This document shows positions 32,506-44,868 of a DNA stretch of 45,819 bases, in pieces. Origin of the DNA: Rhizopus sp. PT2906 (lineage: Eukaryota; Mucoromycota; Mucoromycetes; Mucorales; Rhizopodaceae). Below the pieces are notes generated by a model that was given only the letters and a program-made list of their open reading frames with translations, ran no database searches and had not been told where the DNA came from. Every line of letters starts with the position of its first letter. Within the stretch, counting starts at the first letter, position 1. The stretch covers positions 1-45,819 of the forward strand of contig JAMYHX010000433.1 in assembly GCA_025529335.1 (NCBI GenBank), read 5' to 3'. The position numbers and the translations under genes are program-made.

Positions 32506-34380
32506 TTAATATTGATAGGAAGGATAAAATATGATAGATGTAGGATCCATGGAAGATGCATCATTGAGACCAAAGAAATCTGAGCCACTCGGTCTATTAG
32601 GATCTAATAAGAACATGGCGACATTAAAGATGATACCGGCGAGGATCAGGAGCAGCCAAAAGATAATAGGCAATGCCTCTTTCAATTGACTGAAAAATAC
32701 GCTCTCTTTCTTCATTTCTGCAGCAGATCTTGCAGAAGTACCCCATCCTACATCCCAGAGAGAGATGATTGCCCAGAGCTTGGCAGGAACAAGGCCAAAC
32801 ATGTAATAGAGCGAGTAGATCGGGAAGCCAATGAATCGAGGTGAAAGTGCGACAATGGTAGAATATACCGTCTTGATACAGGCAATGGCAGCAAGAGAAA
32901 TCAACCAGACAACGAGAACCAAGGGTGTTTTGGAAAATAAGATTTGGAAAATGGAAAACAGGAGCACGAAGGGATAGATGCCTTGATAAAAGAGTTCAGC
33001 AGCCATCCATGGACTGTGTTTATGAATGCTTCTTGCGTTCCAAAAGAGCTCTCGGTAAAAGCTCTTGGACCATCGAGTCTGTTGTTTGAACCAGCGAAGA
33101 AATGAAGTTGGGGTTTCAGTTTCACAAAATGCCAAGTGTGTATAGACCACCTTATGACCTTTCAACAGCGTTTGGTTCGTAAGGTGTCTAAATAGAACGT
33201 CAGACTATAATATTAGTTTTATATATGCTTTTTTTTTTTTTTACCTGTCATCACCATAGGTGCATTCCATGCCCAAAAAGGACTGAGAAATCCACTCTTC
33301 CAAAATCTCACGTAATACGTACGTTCGATAGACACCCATAGGGCCAGAAACACAGGTAACACATCGATTGAAGCTTTGAGCAGCTCTTTCGATATTAAAT
33401 GCCATCCAGTATCGAAGAGAAGACATGTAAGAGAGCAGATTATCTTTACTATTCCATATTCTGACATCACCAGCAGCTGCGCCAATATTCGGAAACCAAT
33501 GCAGGGCTTTTTCCATTTCAATCATTGCGTTAGGATCAAACCGAGTGTCTGAGTCAGTAGACATAACAGCTTCACAACCAGCAGCCATAAGAACACGGAA
33601 GGCGGTATACATGGCATGTCGTTTACCTCTGTGGGGTTGGAGGTAGCAAACGGCTCGTGCTTCAGTTGGTAAAACGAGTTGATCTCGAATGATCTTGTCA
33701 AAATCTACAAGAGCAGATTCTTTCAAACCTTGATACTTTTCATGAGCTGTATCATTACTACTACTGCTACTACTACTTGCAATGCGGCTTGTCGCTTCCG
33801 TGATCTCTTCTTTCAATCGTTGGAAAGAAAGTGATAAAAGCTCTGGCAAGACAACGATGGGACCATCAGGAAAGATCTTTTGAAAGACAGCAGCCATTTC
33901 CTTGTCTTCGGAAGCATCACCGTCAATGACGACAATGATCTTGAATGGCTCAGGATAGTTGAGGCTCTTGACAGATTCAAGGCATTGTGTAAATAAGCCA
34001 GGTTCTTCTCGATAGCCTACTACAGCGAGACCCATTTTGGTAGCAAGTCGAGGCATGTCTTGTCCTCTTTCCAAGTCATTGCTGTCACACGGCAATGGAT
34101 CCGTCTTTTCATCCTCATGCTCTAGTTTCACTTTTGGAATAGGCTCCGGGAGTCGCTTGTTGTAGTAGTGGACCAAGATGCGATTCAATGTGGCAAACAC
34201 AAGTTGTAGCCCGATAAAGCAAAAGACGACGGTACCATAAACACCAAGAACCCAAAAAGATTTGCGGGTCACTTTGACCTTTAGTGCATAACCTACCAAA
34301 GCGGGAGCAACAAAGAAGCAAGAGACAGCAATAGAGTATAATAGCTTCAAAGGAAGTGCCCAATGAATCGTAGTTGGCAT
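32506..34380 (-). CDS. GT2 membrane polysaccharide synthase (hyaluronan/chitin synthase-like)
   Basis: Processive family 2 glycosyltransferase that builds a beta-linked polymer across the plasma membrane. Two exons (33245-34380 and 32506-33187), 605 residues. Two N-terminal membrane helices (about 10-32 and 42-65) precede the catalytic domain: VVIDGDASED (Asp153/155), STDSDTRFD (DxD at 276-278), YGDDR (376-379, the acceptor-binding GDD region) and QQTRW (414-418). At least four C-terminal membrane helices follow. All motifs for processive synthesis are present. The size and layout are closer to hyaluronan synthase/Cps1-type enzymes than to the large chitin synthases with myosin domains. The polymer made (hyaluronan, chitin, or a glucuronan) cannot be told. 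The frame is open upstream of the ATG, but without another ATG. Confidence 0.88.
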
Positions 34381-35055
34381 ATGAGCGTGGATGGTATTAA
34401 CTTGTTTTTTATAAGTCAGGAAAGCAGCTATTAAATGATGAATAATGCAATTGTTTTTATAGATATCGTCGTCAATACAAAGAAAGAGAGAAAAAGGAAA
34501 TGAGAACAAGAGATTGGACCATATAAATGTTCTTCATGTCTCTGTTTCGCTTTTTTTTTTTTTTTTTTTGAGCAAAGGACAAACCCTGCCATTAGTTGTT
34601 TTTTTTTTTTAGTTTTCATACGAATATAACTGATCATTTAGACATCTTTTTATAAAGAATCAAAGAGTATCCTTCCATCTCTCAGCTTTTGTGTATTCTT
34701 TTTTTTTTTTTTTTTTTTTGTCTTTTTGCCCTGTTTCAAAGTAATATAGTGGAGGAAAGCCTTGATTTATGCAGACATACATTTTGATCCATTTAAGTTT
34801 CCGCTCATAAGCACAAAGCTGTCATTTTTAAATACTTGACGTCAATAAAAAAAAAAAAAAAAAAAAAAAAGAAAAACCATTAAGCATTTTCTTTCTTTGT
34901 TAAAGATGTTTATTTCGTATTAAATACAACAAGCGAATCATTTTGAGAGTGAAGAATCTGTTAATAATGTGTTTCTTTAGACGCAGATGAAACAAAGTAC
35001 ACGGCTAGATACTTCTTATGTATCATTGGATATAATCCCCACCCATTCATATTTT
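34381..35055. other. Spacer rich in A/T homopolymers
   Basis: It contains T runs near 34551-34569, 34600-34610 and 34700-34718 and an A run near 34849-34870. Otherwise no gene is seen. It forms the promoter/5' UTR of the polysaccharide synthase and the 3' flank of the endonuclease V gene. Confidence 0.55.
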
Positions 35056-35961
35056 TTATTTGTATTTCCAATTTTCTCTGATATACGCTCTACTTTCCAA
35101 ATCAGCCATACGAATCGGTTCTGGTATCCTATACCGAGGAGACACAGCCAAAACGACCTTGACCGCCGTTTCCAAAGATACCCGATGGCCTTGACTGACA
35201 AATACAGGGTTCTTGCTTCCTGTTCTCAACGCTGTCCCATACAGGATTCCTGATGTCTCGCCTACTAGATCTAAACGGTCCCCTCTTTTCCATAATGTCT
35301 CGTGGCATGTGGCCTTTATCTTGTTCACATCATCTAAATCGCCACGGATCATCAAAAAGTTCTTTGCTACACCGATTGTAGGCGTATCGGATACTACACC
35401 CAAGTGACAAGCAATGCCAAACTGACGAGGATGAAGTAGTCCATTTCCTTGGATCGTTTAAGCTTTTTTTTTTTTTTGTGTACATGTTTTTTTTTTTTCT
35501 TTACCGTCTATAAGAAGAACTTGAGGATAAATCTCTGGTTGGTTCGATTTAAGCTCATTCAACAAATTCAGTAAGGGATTCACTTCACGAAAGGCTAAAT
35601 AGCCAGATATATAAGGAAGATGCAGTTTGGTTTCTAGAAACTTTTTATAAACAACCTTCAAGTACATTAATGTATATACAGAGTTGTATATAAAATATAT
35701 TTACCTGAAGATCAGGAAATGTCATGACAACCAAACAAGCGACTGCATTTTCATAATCTCCAAGTGGAAAGCTTAAATCGACTCCACCTACATAATTTAG
35801 ATTGTCCAAAGTAAAATCAAGCCTGTCTGTGAGTTCAAGTCTTTTGCGTAATTCCAATTGTTCGCTTTTAAAGTAAAATAAGCAAACTACTTAATTCTTA
35901 AACAATCTTTTTACTCGCTCCAAATACGTCTTTGTTCTACAGAAGGATCGCTATCATACAT
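35056..35961 (-). CDS. ENDOV: Endonuclease V
   Basis: Mg-dependent nuclease cutting next to inosine; in eukaryotes chiefly an inosine-specific ribonuclease. Exons are 35915-35961, 35705-35864, 35505-35655 and 35056-35447; 249 residues. Active-site acids are in place: Asp45 in YVGGVDLSF, Glu93 in GYLAFRE and Asp119 in QVLLIDGNG. The PYxxG wedge is at 83-87 (PYISG), and LLHPRQFGIACHLG and IGVAKN follow, as in the family. Intron 3 (35448-35504) contains two long A-rich runs on the coding strand. No targeting signal is obvious. Confidence 0.93.
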
Positions 35962-36378
35962 TTATGAAAACAATAGGGAAGAGAGAGAGGCTACACAAAG
36001 AAAGATCAAATAAACAAATTGTTTATTCTTTATCATAAAATAATAATATTGAGAGAGAGAGAGACATAAGAACTGTATACATGCGTTAAATAAGAATACG
36101 AAATAGAGAAAGAGATGGAGAGGGGGGATGTATAAATGAATTCATGTTGTCGTTTCTTTGTCAAGTATGATTCTGCAAGGAGTTTTTTTAATTTACTATA
36201 CACAAAGGTTTTCTTTTTTTTTGGTTATTTTTTATTTTGGGGCAGGCTTTATTTTCTGGCATTATTATTTCCTGTATTTACTCTTTTTCTTGGTGTTGCT
36301 GGTGATTTTATTTCGCTTGCTATGCTGTTTCTTTTACCTATATTATCTGTTGAATAACATAATAAATGAGTGAATATT
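35962..36378. other. Spacer with GA microsatellites
   Basis: It contains (GA)n near 36050-36063. Two overlapping plus-strand frames (36136-36373) are hydrophobic, phenylalanine-rich translations of T-rich DNA and look like artefacts. It is the 3' flank of the LIM-binding gene. Confidence 0.5.
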
Positions 36379-38451
36379 TTAATTATTACGTGTCATTGGA
36401 CTTGTTGTGGGTGTACTATTAAATTGATTGCTGTTATTAGTAGTGTTATTATTTGTGGGGTATGCGGGTTGGTAATGTGGTGTAGGAGGCTGTTGATGGA
36501 ACTGTTGTTGAAAAGCTGCAGCTGCTTGAAGTTGCTGCTGCCTTAATTGTTGTTGTTGCAAAGGCGTGAATGGCTGAGGTCGTACGCCTGTTTGAGTTTT
36601 AACGATAGGTGATGGCGCCATGGCTGTACTCAATATTTCAGGTTTAATATCTATAAGATTGTTTAAATAAAGACAATGCATGGACTCCCCTCCCCTTACC
36701 TTCTCCCTCATTTTCTTTAGCCAACTCTTGTTGTTTATGAAAAGCAATGGCATTTAAACTCTCTATAAGGATGATTAGTTCAATCTATATAAATGTATAT
36801 ATCATATATTTATACCTTTTGGTCCTGAGCCTGTGACTATTGAATGAAAAACGACCTCACCAAGTCTTTCTGCAATATCTGAGATCTATGATATGATGTG
36901 TTAAGGGGAAGAAGAAGTTTTTCTTTTCTATAGTTATACCTGTAATATATGAAATACTCTAGGTGGTAAGCCCCATTTGTTAATAGGTGAATCAGGAAAG
37001 ACCGAATGCTGAGGTGGTATCTTCTTTTTAGAGTTTGGAATTGGTTCTGTTTTGATAGATGCTCGATTAATATATTCTTCATAATTCTGACAAGCAAAAT
37101 CCATATGTTCAATCTTCCAAACACCTTCTGGTGACATGATAAATTGTGCCATCAAATGTCCCGTGGACATAACCTAAATGATAAAAATAGTAAGAACCTC
37201 TACTTTATATATAATTTTATTATATCTTACCAGAATTCCATTTTCATATCTATGAACAAGACTGACTCTTGGGCATTCTACATTCATGATATCACCAGGG
37301 AAAATATATTCTGCAGTCTTTTCAAGCGTCATCTGGATCGAGCTTATACCACACATGTACTGAGTATGAAAATATCTTGCGATTAATGATTGATTCACTT
37401 CTATAGAAATTTGTAAATAAATATGTATAATGAAAAAGAGAGTGTAACTTTTGTACCAAATGATTTTCTTTCTGATGTTTCCGTGTTAAATAAGCCAATC
37501 TTTAAAGTACTGGCAGATGTAAAGAAGTCTTGGACGAAATTATCCCAAAATGAACGATCTGCAGCCTTCAAAAAAAGGGAATATTTTAGCCTAAAATGAT
37601 TGGTGATGATTTATAAACTTTTTTGAAATACCTGTTCACCTGGACTCAACTGTTCTGCAAATTGAAGTAAACGAAGTACGGCTTGTCCGCTTGTTTGTGC
37701 TCTACTTGATCCGATTTAATATTGATTTTAATAAAATCAAGCAATATTACCTTGGGACAGCAATCGTTTTTGCAACAGTCATAGCAGGAGAACCTTGTGA
37801 GTTCATCATAGGTGTAGAGGCATGTGTACCAGGTCTTACTATCATAGGCTGCGTTTGCTGTTGTTGAGCTTGTTGCATCTGTTGTTGCCTCTGTAATTGT
37901 TGCTGCGCCTGTTGAGCTTGTTGAACCTGTTGTTGCTGAGTTTGCTGTTGTTGGGCTTGTTGTTGTTGAGCTTGCTGTTGAACTTGTTGTTGAGCTTGTT
38001 GAACTTGTTGAACTTGTTGCTGTTGAGCTTGTTGTTGTTGTTGTTGCTGCTGTTGCTGCTGTTGTTGTTGTAGGAGCAACTGTTGTTGCTGCTGTTGTAA
38101 CAGCATATGTTGTTGCTCCTGTTGCATTTGTACTTGTTGTTCTTGACTTCTCAAGAATTGCATTTGTTGCATTTGTTGCATTTGCTGTTTTCTTAGCAAT
38201 AATTGTGCAGCAGTAGCTTGCGGCTGATTCAAGTATTGTTGCTGTAACTGCAACTGTTGCTGCTGCTGCATATGTTGTTGTTGCTGTAGCAAGTGATGTT
38301 GCTTCATAGCTAAAAGTTGTTTTTGTCTAAAGATATGCTGTGCCTGCGCTTGAGCATTAGCATAACCCTGTGGACCACCAGGCGGCATCTGACTATGTAA
38401 ACCGGAAGGTTGTGGAGTGGTTCCAGCTGCAGAAGGAATAGCAGTTGACAT
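36379..38451 (-). CDS. LIM-domain-binding transcriptional co-regulator (Ldb1/PtaB/Adn1-like)
   Basis: Nuclear adaptor of the Ldb/Chip family; fungal relatives (PtaB, Mfg1, Adn1) partner with Flo8/SomA-type regulators in adhesion and filamentation. Eight exons: 37751-38451, 37632-37704, 37457-37565, 37231-37400, 36940-37173, 36816-36885, 36700-36762 and 36379-36650; 563 residues. Residues 40-215 are extremely glutamine-rich (polyQ up to 14). The conserved LIM-bind region covers about 235-450: GQAVLRLLQFAEQL, WDNFVQDFF, YFHTQYMCGISSIQM, SPEGVWKIEHMDF and INKWGLPPRVFHILQ. A second Gln/Pro-rich tail follows. The small exons of 63-109 nt are phase-consistent. The LIM-interaction helix at the C-terminus seen in animals is not obvious. 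Confidence 0.9.
37855..38330 (-). repeat. CAG/CAA polyglutamine tract
   Basis: Imperfect trinucleotide repeat (minus-strand CAA/CAG) encoding the Gln-rich arm of the LIM-binding protein. The longest pure Gln stretch is about 14 residues near 38020-38065. Mixed CAA/CAG codons should limit slippage. Confidence 0.85.
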
Positions 38452-38474
38452 TATCTTTAATAAAAATAATAAAG

Positions 38475-38475
<1 letters not shown>

Positions 38476-38510
<35 letters not shown>
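38476..38510 (+). repeat. A ~35 homopolymer in the LIM-binding gene leader
   Basis: A long A run (T run on the coding strand) about 25-60 bp upstream of the minus-strand start at 38451; probably promoter/5' UTR. Confidence 0.85.
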
Positions 38511-38512
<2 letters not shown>

Positions 38513-38627
38513 AAAAAGTCAAGAAAAAAGAGAGAGAAAAATACTCCTTATTTTTTGCAACAAAAAAAAAAATCCGGTCCACGTCACCTCCATTGTGTAT
38601 AAGCATGATTAATTTTACTCTTGATTT

Positions 38628-40823
38628 TTATTGATTAATTTTGTTTCCAAGCCAAGTAGTTGCGTCTCCAGAACTTATGACAACAGAAGACCGTCTCTTT
38701 TTTACATAAACAGATTTTTGAACAGGTAAAATAGCGCTTTGTGAAGCATGTAAGGCATAATTATTTCTTCTTTTGGCTGAGGGCAAAGACGACCGAATAG
38801 GATAACTTGATGCAGGCCCATTACGATATTCCTCCACCTTGTTTGAAGGAGAAGGAATGATGATAGCTGGAGGATGGATGATGATTTCATGCTGCTGAAT
38901 GATCTTGTTGTTGGAGGATGCTGTACTCTTTTGAAACACGCTAGATAGCCAAGTTAATGCCGTATTTTTTTTCTTTGCTTGTTCCTTTTGGTACTTTCTC
39001 TTCATCAACTCTTGCTCTAATCGATTATCGATCTCTTCCACTTTCTTCACATACTCCACTTGAAGATCATTAATGTTGGTTCGAAGCTGACCGATCTCTT
39101 TGAGCATGTCTTGTGTTACCTGAACCAGAAGAGAAAAATCCTGTTCCTTCGAGTGACAAGAAAACACATGGGCAAGTTCATTAATTTCTGCCGTCAAGAT
39201 GTTTTCAATAATCGAATTACTCATGTTACTGAGATCAAAGATATCAAAGGCTCGACGTAGTTTTCGATTGAGCGCCCTTGTATCTGTTTGCTGTAATCTT
39301 TCGAGCAGGACACAGAGTTGATGATGCAAGTGACGATAAGGTGACATGGTCTCTGTGCTATTCTCTGTAGGTTGATATGGTGTTTGATTGGATGATAAAG
39401 ACGAAGGCTTTCCTTTATTGTTCCGCATGTGATAATGGTAGTGGTGATGAACGACTGCGGATGAGGATACTGTGTCGCAGGTGATGTTACTCTGTGGCCA
39501 GATCTCTTGTTGATCAGTCATGGTGGTGTCATCATCATCGATATAGTCTTGTTCGATTTTAGCAATTAAACCAACTGCCTCCGTACGACTTTCAGACAGT
39601 AAATCCTTGCATGTGAGTAGATCTGTCCTTAACTTGTTATTAGCTGACACAAGCTCCTTGATGAGCTCGACGTAATGATTATTATTATTATTATTATTAT
39701 TATTATAATCAGATGGTATTGATTCAGTAGGACTATGGATATATGAAATATTGTTGAGAAGTAAAGAAGATGCTGTAATCTGCGTAATGAAACCATCTAA
39801 TGTTTAATAACATGACCATAAATAAATAAATAAAGAAAAAAAATTATACCTTGTTTGGATCCTTACGCAGTCTCTCGCTTGGTTCCTGATCATTTGTTAA
39901 TTGCTTCTTCTCTTCACAAAGTTGGTCTACTCATGTTGTTAATTATTATTATACTTTATAATATAAATATTTACCATATTTTTCTTTCAACTTTTTATAT
40001 TTTGATTCCAAACAAACCTCAGCCTTTTTTGAATTGGCTAATTCTTGTTTCATGTCTTCGAGAGCGAACCGAAGATGGTCTTCTCTTGCACCTGCTTGAT
40101 GAGCCATTAGTTTCTTTAATTTATCAATTTCTCTTGTCTTTGAATCGAGTTCGCTAGTCAATTGGCTTATACGTTGATGATAGGATTCGACATCAAGTAA
40201 AGTATCATCCAGCATCTATTTTATTTAGTACATGTCGTCCTTTTTATGCTTTTGAAAGATGAATACCTTATTTACATACTTTTTGTGTCTTTTGCCATTC
40301 CCAATTTAATTTGTTTTTTTCTTGTTCTAGGTCATATTTAACTGTATCTGATTGTATTAATAACTGTTCCAATTCATGTATCTTTTCTTGAGACTCTTGC
40401 ACCTATACATGATATTAGTCATCTTTTTGAAAGTCTTGGTCAGGAGCCATACCTGACTTTCAAGGCCAGATATAACCTCATTTGATTCAATCACATATTG
40501 TTCATGCTTATTGAGTAGACTTTGGCCGATTTCTATTAAATATTAACTCCTATACCATTTTTTGCAAGTATATTATTACCTGCTGCCAGTCGAGCGTCTT
40601 CTTCCAACTTTTGAATACCAAGGATTAATGTTTGTAAGTTGTCACAATTTGATTTATTACAGCATCGACAGATATCCAACAAGTATGTGCAAGAATTATC
40701 TCTCGATAGCCAATCCTGTAATGATTCTTCTATTGAAGGAACAATCAAGTCTGATGAAGAAGATACTGAACTCGTCTTGTTCATCATTCTTAAACGTGTT
40801 CTTTGACGTTGAATATAAGACAT
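38628..40823 (-). CDS. Coiled-coil protein, unknown function
   Basis: Six exons: 40580-40823, 40453-40532, 40280-40402, 39975-40215, 39850-39926 and 38628-39779; 638 residues. I do not recognise the family with certainty. The N-terminus has a Ser-rich basic start and a small cysteine cluster (CTYLLDICRCCNKSNC, about 46-62). Residues 80-280 are continuous coiled coil (EKIHELEQLLIQ, ISQLTSELDSKTREIDKL). An 8-Asn run comes from a (TTA)n repeat. A conserved-looking helical block follows (SPYRHLHHQLCVLLERLQQ through TRALNRKLRRAFDI, and MLKEIGQLRTNINDLQVEYVK). The tail is basic and Ser-rich. It is probably cytoskeletal or spindle-pole/polarity scaffold-like, an inference from architecture only. The start at 40823 was chosen over 40925 because the leader between is CT-repeat. 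Confidence 0.75.
39678..39706 (+). repeat. (TTA)n microsatellite in coding exon
   Basis: About nine TTA/ATT units; on the coding strand AAT, giving 8 Asn in the coiled-coil protein. Confidence 0.9.
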
Positions 40824-41328
40824 GATATAAAAATGAAAAGAAAAAGAAAGAAAGAAAGTGGCAAACAAAGAGAGATGAAGAGAGAGAGAGAGAGAGGAGA
40901 TAAAAGGAGGTGGCACGTCGGTCATCCATAATTCAACTCTTAATATTTTAATATGCGTATATGTACGCCTTGTATATTTACTTCTGTATGCAAATATATA
41001 TACATTTTACTAAAAACTTTTTCTTGTTACACATTTTATGCATAACGAAGCTTGAAGTGGTCCAGGAACAAGTTTTTGTTGAATCAATATACGATGTCAT
41101 TAAACATATAAACAAGTCAGTCTTTTTTTTTTTTTCTTTTCGGTTGTTCTCCTGAATGAACGTGTGTCATGTGTCATCCTACTCTATTTTCCCCCTTTTT
41201 TTTATGTGCGAGAGAGAGATATTTAGTAAAAAATGTATAAAGGAAGAGGAGGGCAAAAGAAAAAAAAAAAAGGTGCGTGCATAAATAAACAATAAACCCG
41301 AGGGGAATATTTATGTATTAAAAAAAAT
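40824..41328. other. Spacer with (GA)n microsatellite
   Basis: The segment 40879-40897 is (GA)n, CT on the transcribed strand, in the leader of the coiled-coil gene. The rest is AT-rich 3' flank of FAM72. No gene seen. Confidence 0.5.
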
Positions 41329-42009
41329 TCATCTGCAGAGTTGATCATAAGGAAGTTGACATCCTCTTAAAAACTCGACATCCAATTCAGCTCTTGGCAA
41401 CTTATTCCAAAACAGGGTATTGCTTCTTTCGTCTTTTCGTTCTACCGGATCACACGCCTTTGAATGGAACATCCAAAAGTGACCATTATTACATGCGTCT
41501 AAGCATTGAGCACATGGTGATACTACATGGTAACCAACAATATTGCCACTGTATATATAACATAAATAATCTCTCTCTCTCTCTTTTTATATCTGTATCA
41601 ATTTACCATTTCAGACACGCTACGTCTCTAATCCTGCAATGACATGATCTTGTTAGATAATCCTTGTCCAAGACACACATACTATAATAAAACAGTTTAG
41701 CATAAACTTATCTCCTTTTTTTTATTATTATTATTACCTTTGTGAGGGTGCATCTGTACTAAATAGCTCTATTCTTGTATCTGCTAATAAAATTGCCTTC
41801 ATACTTCGAGCACAGATGGTCATGTAACAGTGCTTGCATGTCAATGAGTATACAGGTTTAATGGGTGTTACCAGACCGGAGGATTGCTGCTGCTGAAGTG
41901 AATGAGAGTGTTGGAACCTTCGTTGTGCTTGAATGACAGATGGTGGTGTAACCTGATGATGAGGATGGAGAACTGCGCTCCTGGAGCGAGGAATTCGACT
42001 ATTTTCCAT
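41329..42009 (-). CDS. FAM72: FAM72-family protein
   Basis: Small cysteine-rich protein of the FAM72 family; the human paralogue FAM72A binds the uracil glycosylase UNG2. Exons are 41738-42009, 41607-41681 and 41329-41548; 188 residues. After a Gln/Ser/His-rich N-terminus comes the hallmark CKHCYMTICARSMKAILLAD, then TRIELFSTD, a second zinc-type pair (SCHCRIRDVACLKWCGNIVG split by intron 2), PCAQCLDACNNGHFWMF, and a tail with LPRAELDVEFLRGC. Cysteine spacing suggests two zinc sites. Introns are 56 and 58 nt and in phase. The biological role in fungi is unknown. Confidence 0.9.
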
Positions 42010-42194
42010 AATAATATATTACGTTTTGTTATATCAAATATAAAAAAAGGGGGGCAAGTTTGTTTCCGAACTAAATACTGAAGAAAAAAAAAAGAGCCTC
42101 GGGAAGTTTTAATATACAAGAGACAAACTCTTTTGTATGTATCTCTTAAAAATGACGACACATTCAGAACAATTATTTATTATTATTATTATTA

Positions 42195-43322
42195 TTAAAC
42201 TATAGTGGTAGCATTAGATACAAATGAACTTTGAGGTTGAGCAATTGACTTTAACGGGGTCATCGTTGTGGCGGTATTCACTGACCAAAACGTCTCGACG
42301 GACACCGGTCTGTTCAATTGAGTTGTGGAAGAGGTCGCATGAAGAGAGTTGCCAACCTTTATAGGAAAATCAAGTCCGTTACCGCGCATGGGGATAGGCA
42401 ATAACCAAAAAAAAGGGTATTTGCCCAACACGGTTGCTATGTTTTCATAGATGCCTTGGTCATACGGTGCCTTTACATGCTGTATTCTGCCCATTCCCTT
42501 GATAGTCAACGATCGTCCTTTTTCCCACCCTTCAATCGTGGTCGTATTGGTCGTGATACAGTAGACGTGATAGCATGTTAGGACTCCAACGCCAATGATC
42601 GCTACTACTAAACCCATCAGGTTGAGTGTAAGAAAGATGATCTCTGGAGGTGCTGGATGAAGATGCTTTTTTTTTTAAAAAAAAATATATATATAAGATA
42701 AACAATATATATATATACATATACATATATGCTTACATGCTGTACAATATCATTTAGTCTATAACAGAGTAATGCAAATATGTATATTGAAGTTATATCC
42801 ACACAGACAATAAACCGAATGAAATGACAATAATTAAAATATCCGACACAATTGTTCACCCACGGACAATGATGATCCATCTTCAATACGCATTGATCAC
42901 AGATCGAACAATGATGTGTCCTCGGTGGTTTATAGTTATTGCACGTCTTGCAAAATCGTGGTGTATGTGTTGACTTTTTGACTTCAACATATGCCTGTTG
43001 CCTTGGTATCTACCATATATACAACAATAAAGTCAATTTTGATTGGACGACACAAAAGTGCTTCATTAATTTTTTTTTTTTTTTTTGGGCTTACATATCG
43101 ACTTGGCACTGAACCAGGATGTGTGAAGCAAGTGAGTAAATAATGTATGTAGACCATGATGATCAAGAGATTGAGCGGAGCTAGTATACATATTGACTGA
43201 ACTAGACTTGTTGATGCTGTAATGTGTGGCCATATAATAAATATCTGTGATGTATATGCAATGAATGTGATAAATAATATGACTGCCATGACTGTGAATG
43301 TTCCTGTTATTTTTTTTCTCAT
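42195..43322 (-). CDS. DHHC palmitoyltransferase
   Basis: Integral membrane S-acyltransferase. Exons are 43095-43322, 42737-43009 and 42195-42665; 323 residues. Two N-terminal membrane helices (residues 7-30 and 42-66) precede the cysteine-rich domain starting FCKTCNNYKPPRTHHCSIC. DHHC is at 121-124 within MDHHCPWVNNCVGYFN. Two more helices follow (about 130-160 and 175-203), then the TTxE motif (TTIE, 209-212). The layout fits the Pfa3/Pfa4/ZDHHC-type single-domain enzymes. The acceptor of intron 2 was placed after a T7A10-like run (42666), because it restores frame. Substrates unknown. Confidence 0.93.
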
Positions 43323-43627
43323 CTTTATTAATGTGAATTGTATTTAAATGTCGAAAAAGAAGATAAAGAGAAAGAGAGAAAAAAGAGAGAAAATAAAGTG
43401 TGCCTCTATACTCACTTTTGTCAACACCAAAGGCTGTATCACTTTTTATTTTAGTACCACGAGGGGAGTTTATTTTTTAGGGAGATTCGGGTGGCAGTAG
43501 AGTTCTATTGCCATTAAATTGCATAAAGGACAAAGGCCTGTTGTGCCTCGGAGTTGCTAGGTAACAAACCTTTTATTTACAGGATTATGAATGATATAAA
43601 ATACAAGCGTCTTTATTCATCCTAAAC
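43323..43627. other. Spacer between COG5 and the DHHC gene
   Basis: AT/GA-rich; upstream region of the DHHC gene and 3' flank of COG5. Nothing else seen. Confidence 0.5.
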
Positions 43628-44833
43628 TTATTCCGAGCTCATCTCGTTTTCTTCTTCTTCTTCCGAGACCAATTCCATAATTAATTTAAATTCAGGAATA
43701 TCCTGTATCTCATTGGACTTGTTATTTCCTTTTGTAATCGCATCAATCGCAAGTTGAACCGATTCCTTTTCACTGTTATTCATGATCCATTTCATGTACT
43801 CTTGTCTTGATAGTTCGTATACATTATAGGGCAGAGGTAATCCTTTATGGTTCGATCGAACAATGAGGTGATGTATCAAGATTAACTTGGATAAATCCGA
43901 TGTATGATGAGCGGCTGTTAACTGCGCAGAGTCTAAAAAGAGCAAGGGTCTAAACGTTCTCAGGGCCTTATAGGAAGCCCCTATTTCCTCCATCTTGGCT
44001 CCATATTCACTAAGGAATTGGCTGATTGTAAATTCAAGTTCGGCCATATCACCCGCAAGCTTTAACTTGCCAGCCTCACTCAAGGGTCGAATGAGACTTG
44101 CTTGGAATATGAATACTTGCAATACATACTGACTAATATTCTTTGCCCTAATTATTATTATTTGTAAGCAATTTTTTTATATATGTGTGTAATGCTATTA
44201 CTCTTACCATGATTTAGGCTCGGTTCCGCATGAAAAATGTTGAAGGATTTGAGAATGATAATATCGAACATGGTTTGCTAGTTCTTTCATATAATTGCTC
44301 TTTTCATTGCTGGTTGGATCAAAGTTTCGCCGTATTTGGCCTGCAAAGTTTTCCTGGTGCATCTTTAATAACACCTGTTCTGCATCTTTCTTGATCATGT
44401 CTACAAGGTGAGTGCCTGTCTTGAGCATCAATGTATGGCAATCCTTTAAAAAGTCAGTTCATGTGTATTTATGTGCATGTATGAATCACATACTTCTACT
44501 CCTTGCTTCATAATCTCAATAATCTTATCTGGGTACTCTTCCAATACTTTCCACATGGATTGGTGAATATAATAAAGTAGGTTTGTCACTTCAATATTCA
44601 TGTTTAGATAATTGGATGTCACAGAACTATTGCTATTGGTATATATCGGTTGCTCGTTTGTCGGAAGCTACACAAAGTAAGCCTCTTTTTTAAAAAAATG
44701 TATAAAATATTATACTAACCAAGTGTTCACATTTTGTACAAAAGGTACTTAAAGCCTTCACTGCATTTTTAGCAACTTCTTGAGATAAATGTGATTCGAT
44801 GGATGCTACTTCTAATTCACTTTGTTTTTTGGT

Positions 44834-44868
<35 letters not shown>

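Noticed and set aside
36136..36373. Overlapping Phe/Leu-rich plus-strand frames
   Set aside because: T-rich 3' flank; composition artefact.
38417..38602. Plus-strand frame with poly-lysine
   Set aside because: Translation of the A~35 run in the leader of the LIM-binding gene.
40824..40925. Upstream ATG (40925) for the coiled-coil gene
   Set aside because: It would add 34 residues encoded by a (CT)n leader; the next ATG at 40823 is more credible.
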